64,000 bases of DNA from Litoribaculum gwangyangense (GTDB lineage Bacteria; Bacteroidota; Bacteroidia; Flavobacteriales; Flavobacteriaceae). Location of the stretch: the NCBI RefSeq assembly GCF_039543505.1, contig NZ_BAABJW010000004.1, positions 310,001 to 374,000 of the forward strand. Reading direction: 5' to 3'. Positions 61,122-64,000 of the stretch are shown here, piece by piece. Under the pieces are notes generated by a model. That model made no database searches, was not told where the DNA came from, and was given only the letters and a program-made list of their open reading frames with translations. Numbering within the stretch: position 1 is the first letter of the stretch; each line of letters starts with the position of its first letter. The translations under genes and the position numbers were made by a program.

Positions 61122-62492
61122 ATGAAAAAATTAATTTTACTTTTTATGGGTTTGATAGTTATATCTAACTGTAAAAACCAATCAGACAAAAGGGATATCA
61201 ACCCAGAAACAGTTGCTGTTTCCAAACTAAAATTCCCGGAAAAATTGCATGGATCAACCATTTATGAGGTAAACATTAGGCAATTTACCGCAGAGGGTAC
61301 GTTTGATGCTTTTTCAAAACATTTACCTAGGCTAAAGGAATTAGGTGTTGATGTTCTTTGGTTAATGCCCATTCATCCCATTAGTAAAGCAGGAAGAAAG
61401 GGCACTTTAGGAAGTTACTATGCGCCACAAGATTATACGGCCGTAAATCCTGAATTTGGAACGATGGATGATTTTAATGAACTTTTAAAGAAAGCACACG
61501 ACATGGGCTTTTATTTGATTTTGGATTGGGTGCCAAACCATACAGGGCGTGATCATAAATGGGTTACGGAAAATCCCGAGTATTACATAAGAGATGCTGA
61601 AGAGAATGTAACTTATGAATCTATGAGTCCTACAGATGTTTGGTGGGATACCGCACTTCTTGATAACAGTAATCCCGAAACACGAAAGGCCATGATTGAA
61701 GCCATGCGTTTTTGGGTAGAATTAGGAATAGATGGGTTTAGACTGGATCATGGTTGTGGCGATAAAATTCCATTATATCTATGGGAAGAGGCAAGAGCAA
61801 GTTTAGACCCCATAAAAGATTTATTTTGGTTAGCTGAGTGTGGACATGAAACATTTATTTTAGATGGAAGTTATGCTGACGAATTTGAAGTCATTATGCG
61901 AGAAATAGCTGAAGGCAACCAAAAAGGCGATGCATTATCTGATTGGATTGAAAACGACATGTTTAAATATGGAAGAACGGCATTACGAATGACCTATACA
62001 TCTAACCATGATTTGAATTCATGGAATGGTACTGTTTTCGAGAGATTTGGAGAGGGCTATAAAACATTTGCTGCGTTTGTATTTACATCATACGGCTTTC
62101 CTTTAATTCTAGGTGGACAAGAAGTAGGCCTTGACAAACGATTGGAATTTTTTGAAAAAGATTCTATTAGTTGGGATGACCCAAAAGGGTTTCAAAACTT
62201 TTACAAATCTTTAGTAAAACTGAAAAAAGAGAATCCAGCCATTTGGGCGGGTGATGCAGGAGGCTTTCCTATATCCATTGAAGAAAATGAGAATGTCGTA
62301 GGGTTTACAAGAGAGGTTGAGGGGAATCAAGTGATTGGAATTTTTAATTTTTCCCCAGAAAATCAATCTGTAGAAATCACGAATGAGAAAGTTTTTGGCA
62401 CGTATAAAGATTATTTTTCTGGGAATTCGTTTGATATTAATAATAATCCACTCGAATTAAAACCATGGGAATATGTAGTTTTTACTAAATAG
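61122..62492 (+). CDS. GH13 alpha-amylase family lipoprotein
   Basis: 456 residues, lipobox ISNCKNQ. A compact GH13 barrel without extra domains, starting HGSTIYEVNIRQFTAEGTF. It has region I DWVPNHTGRDH, nucleophile Asp209 in GIDGFRLDHG, acid/base Glu239 in WLAECGH and Asp297 in TSNHDLN, with a short C-terminal beta domain. The RQFT start and the small size fit maltogenic or dextrin-acting alpha-amylases of Bacteroidetes. It lies 120 bp behind the MFS gene; no operator-like dyad is seen in that gap, so read-through from upstream is likely. Confidence 0.92.
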   Translation: MKKLILLFMGLIVISNCKNQSDKRDINPETVAVSKLKFPEKLHGSTIYEVNIRQFTAEGTFDAFSKHLPRLKELGVDVLWLMPIHPISKAGRKGTLGSYYAPQDYTAVNPEFGTMDDFNELLKKAHDMGFYLILDWVPNHTGRDHKWVTENPEYYIRDAEENVTYESMSPTDVWWDTALLDNSNPETRKAMIEAMRFWVELGIDGFRLDHGCGDKIPLYLWEEARASLDPIKDLFWLAECGHETFILDGSYADEFEVIMREIAEGNQKGDALSDWIENDMFKYGRTALRMTYTSNHDLNSWNGTVFERFGEGYKTFAAFVFTSYGFPLILGGQEVGLDKRLEFFEKDSISWDDPKGFQNFYKSLVKLKKENPAIWAGDAGGFPISIEENENVVGFTREVEGNQVIGIFNFSPENQSVEITNEKVFGTYKDYFSGNSFDINNNPLELKPWEYVVFTK

Positions 62493-62516
62493 TACATTTA
62501 GGTTGATTTACATAAG

Positions 62517-62532
62517 TCGAAAACGTTTTCGT
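62517..62532. promoter_or_regulatory. LacI-type operator D
   Basis: The core CGAAAACGTTTTCG (62518-62531) is a perfect 14-nt palindrome. It lies 94 bp before the TTG start of the second PfkB kinase, almost the same distance as operators A and C from their genes. Confidence 0.75.
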
Positions 62533-62626
62533 CGAAAATGAAAATACTTTTTTAATCAGAATTTTATTTAACACCATTTGTAGTCGTAATTTGTATAACA
62601 ATTAAGATATTAATCCATAAATTAAT

Positions 62627-63553
62627 TTGAAAAATATAGACATTCTATGTGTTGGAGAAGTTCTCATTGATTTTATTGGGCATCAAGCAGGTGTTCAAAT
62701 CAATAATACGAGAGATTATCACAGATATTTGGGAGGTTCGCCCACTAATGTGGCCATGAATTGTGCCAGGTTAGGTTTAAAATCTATCTTGGTTTCTACC
62801 GTTGGTAATGATGGTTTTGGCGAGTATATCCATAAAAGATTAAACGAAGTAGGAGTTAATACGAGTTTTACAAAAAAAATTGAAGATAAACCAACCAGTG
62901 TCATTTTCGTATCAAGAACCGATGGTACGCCAGATTTCATTCCCTTTCGTGAAGCCGATTATTGTATAACTGAAGATCAAATTTCAAAGGAGACTCTAGA
63001 AAACACAAAAATATTTCATACCACTTGTTTTGCTCTAAGTAAAAACCCTGCACAAGCAACAATTCTTAAAAAAGCAGAAGAAGGTTTTAATTTAGGTTGT
63101 AAATTAAGTATAGATGTAAACTATGCCAAAAAGCTATGGAAATCGCAAGAAGAGGCTTTGTCTGTCATCAAAACTTATTGTAAGTTCAACCCGTTGATTA
63201 AGATAAGTGAAGATGATATGCAACGGCTTTTTGAGCAAAAGTTGTCACATGAAGCGATATTTAGGTTTTTCCATAATAATGGAGTCGATATCGTATGCTT
63301 AACACTTGGTAGCAATGGTGTTAAATTATCGCAAAAAGGAAAGGATATCATCGAGTTGCCTGCCATAAAAATTGAAAAAGTAATGGATGCCACTGGTGCC
63401 GGAGACGCATTTTGGTCTGGGTTTTTATACGCATATATTAAAGAAAAACCAATAGGTGAATGTCTCCATGTAGCTCTAAAATTAGCAGCTTTAAAACTTC
63501 AAAATGTGGGAAGATTACCTGATAATATAGATATATTATCCAAACTCTTGTAG
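62627..63553 (+). CDS. PfkB family carbohydrate kinase, second fructokinase-like copy
   Basis: 308 residues, ribokinase fold: ILCVGEVLIDFIGHQAG at the start, YLGGSPTNVAMNCARLG (sugar-binding GG), FIPFREADY, and the signature DATGAGDAFWSGFLYA with the catalytic Asp. The start is TTG, fixed by the conserved first strand; no ATG precedes it. It is more diverged from the first kinase (35236-36117) than a recent duplicate would be. The sucrose-phosphorylase-like gene begins 4 bp downstream, which points to fructose released by phosphorolysis as its substrate. Confidence 0.88.
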   Translation: MKNIDILCVGEVLIDFIGHQAGVQINNTRDYHRYLGGSPTNVAMNCARLGLKSILVSTVGNDGFGEYIHKRLNEVGVNTSFTKKIEDKPTSVIFVSRTDGTPDFIPFREADYCITEDQISKETLENTKIFHTTCFALSKNPAQATILKKAEEGFNLGCKLSIDVNYAKKLWKSQEEALSVIKTYCKFNPLIKISEDDMQRLFEQKLSHEAIFRFFHNNGVDIVCLTLGSNGVKLSQKGKDIIELPAIKIEKVMDATGAGDAFWSGFLYAYIKEKPIGECLHVALKLAALKLQNVGRLPDNIDILSKLL

Positions 63554-63557
63554 TGTC

Positions 63558-64000
63558 ATGCAAAAAAATAATAACCCAAATAAAACAACTGATTTTAAAG
63601 GTGTGATGCTTAACGCTTACCCTGATAGTATAGGAGAAAAACTTAGCGATACCATCAGCATGCTCAAAATGCCTGAATTTAAAGAGGTTTTTTCTTTATT
63701 TTACGTGCTTCCAACTTTTTTTAACAGTGATTTGGATAGAGGTTTTTCAGTTATAGACTATAATCTGAACAAAGAGTTGGTTTCAAATGGAGACTTAAAA
63801 GATCTGGAACGCCTAAATATCCAGCTAAAGTTTGATATTGTTTTAAATCATTTATCAGTGGCGTCTCCTCAATTTAAAGACCTATTGGATAAGGGAGAAC
63901 AGTCTAAGTATAAAGATTTCTTCATCAACTGGAATACCTTTTGGCAAGGATATGGAACGATGAATGATGAAGGGATAATTATTCCTAGAGAGGAATTTCT
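63558..64000 (+). CDS. GH13_18 sucrose phosphorylase-like enzyme, 3' part outside the window
   Basis: The first 147 codons are visible, without a stop, from the ATG at 63558. The start has LNAYPDSIGEKLSDTISMLK, then VLPTFFNSDLDRGFSVIDY, FDIVLNHLSVASPQF (region I, D-x-V-x-N-H) and FFINWNTFWQG. These are features of the sucrose phosphorylase subfamily, which makes glucose-1-phosphate and fructose (or glycerate) from sucrose or glucosylglycerate. The residues that set specificity and the catalytic Asp and Glu lie beyond the window. It is coupled to the PfkB kinase (4-bp gap) and shares operator D. Confidence 0.88.
   Translation, partial: MQKNNNPNKTTDFKGVMLNAYPDSIGEKLSDTISMLKMPEFKEVFSLFYVLPTFFNSDLDRGFSVIDYNLNKELVSNGDLKDLERLNIQLKFDIVLNHLSVASPQFKDLLDKGEQSKYKDFFINWNTFWQGYGTMNDEGIIIPREEF

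Noticed and set aside
1..64000. CRISPR arrays, tRNA or rRNA genes, transposases, integrases and phage genes
   Set aside because: I looked for repeated spacer patterns, tRNA T-arm/acceptor patterns and transposase families and saw none.

Overview
The window is AT-rich DNA from the chromosome of a flavobacterium (Bacteroidetes, probably a marine member of Flavobacteriaceae). This rests on a SusC/SusD outer-membrane pair, a T9SS type B sorting domain (CHU_C), DUF6090, DUF2141 and 2TM families, a LytS/LytTR two-component pair, promoters of the TTG-N20-TAnnTTTG type, and intergenic palindromic repeats of a kind I associate with this group. I see no rRNA, tRNA, CRISPR array, transposase or phage gene.

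Layout. 1-11.4 kb is housekeeping: an epimerase, a small heat-shock protein, TonB, a DUF2141/TPR/histidine kinase/2TM/LytTR operon, an LpxD-like acyltransferase, a LETM1-like protein and an RhlE helicase coupled to a VF530-type small protein. 11.7-17.4 kb holds a fatty acid desaturase, a secreted type I pullulanase and an esterase-transporter pair. 17.4-25.4 kb on the minus strand is a complete trp operon (trpE-G-D-C-F-B-A) followed by a SIMPL protein and trmL. In front of trpE lie a promoter, a 15-codon leader ORF with three consecutive Trp codons, and a strong terminator, which together form a ribosome-mediated attenuator. Two palindromic repeats sit in the operon: one fills the trpD-trpC gap, and an 84-bp one is inserted in frame inside trpF. 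25.5-32.2 kb holds a T9SS surface protein, redox and rhodanese proteins, unknown secreted and membrane proteins, and an XdhC/MocA-like pair.

32.2-64 kb is a large carbohydrate-use locus. It runs: MFS sugar porter, GH32, PfkB fructokinase; a LacI regulator on the opposite strand; SusC/SusD; two giant FG-GAP/ASPIC-UnbV lipoproteins with a vanadium-haloperoxidase-like protein and an SRPBCC/GyrI-like protein; GH13, GH97, SLC45-type MFS, MFS, GH37 trehalase, MFS, GH13; then a second PfkB kinase and the start of a GH13_18 sucrose-phosphorylase-like enzyme cut by the window end. Four near-identical dyads (CGAAAWCGWTTTCG) precede four of the transcription units and look like operators of the LacI-family protein encoded here. 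The units would then form one regulon for sucrose or fructan, trehalose and alpha-glucosides: lipoprotein hydrolases outside the inner membrane, several MFS importers, and cytoplasmic trehalase, phosphorylase and fructokinases. The haloperoxidase/UnbV unit lies inside this locus but has its own upstream region after a terminator, and its role is unknown.
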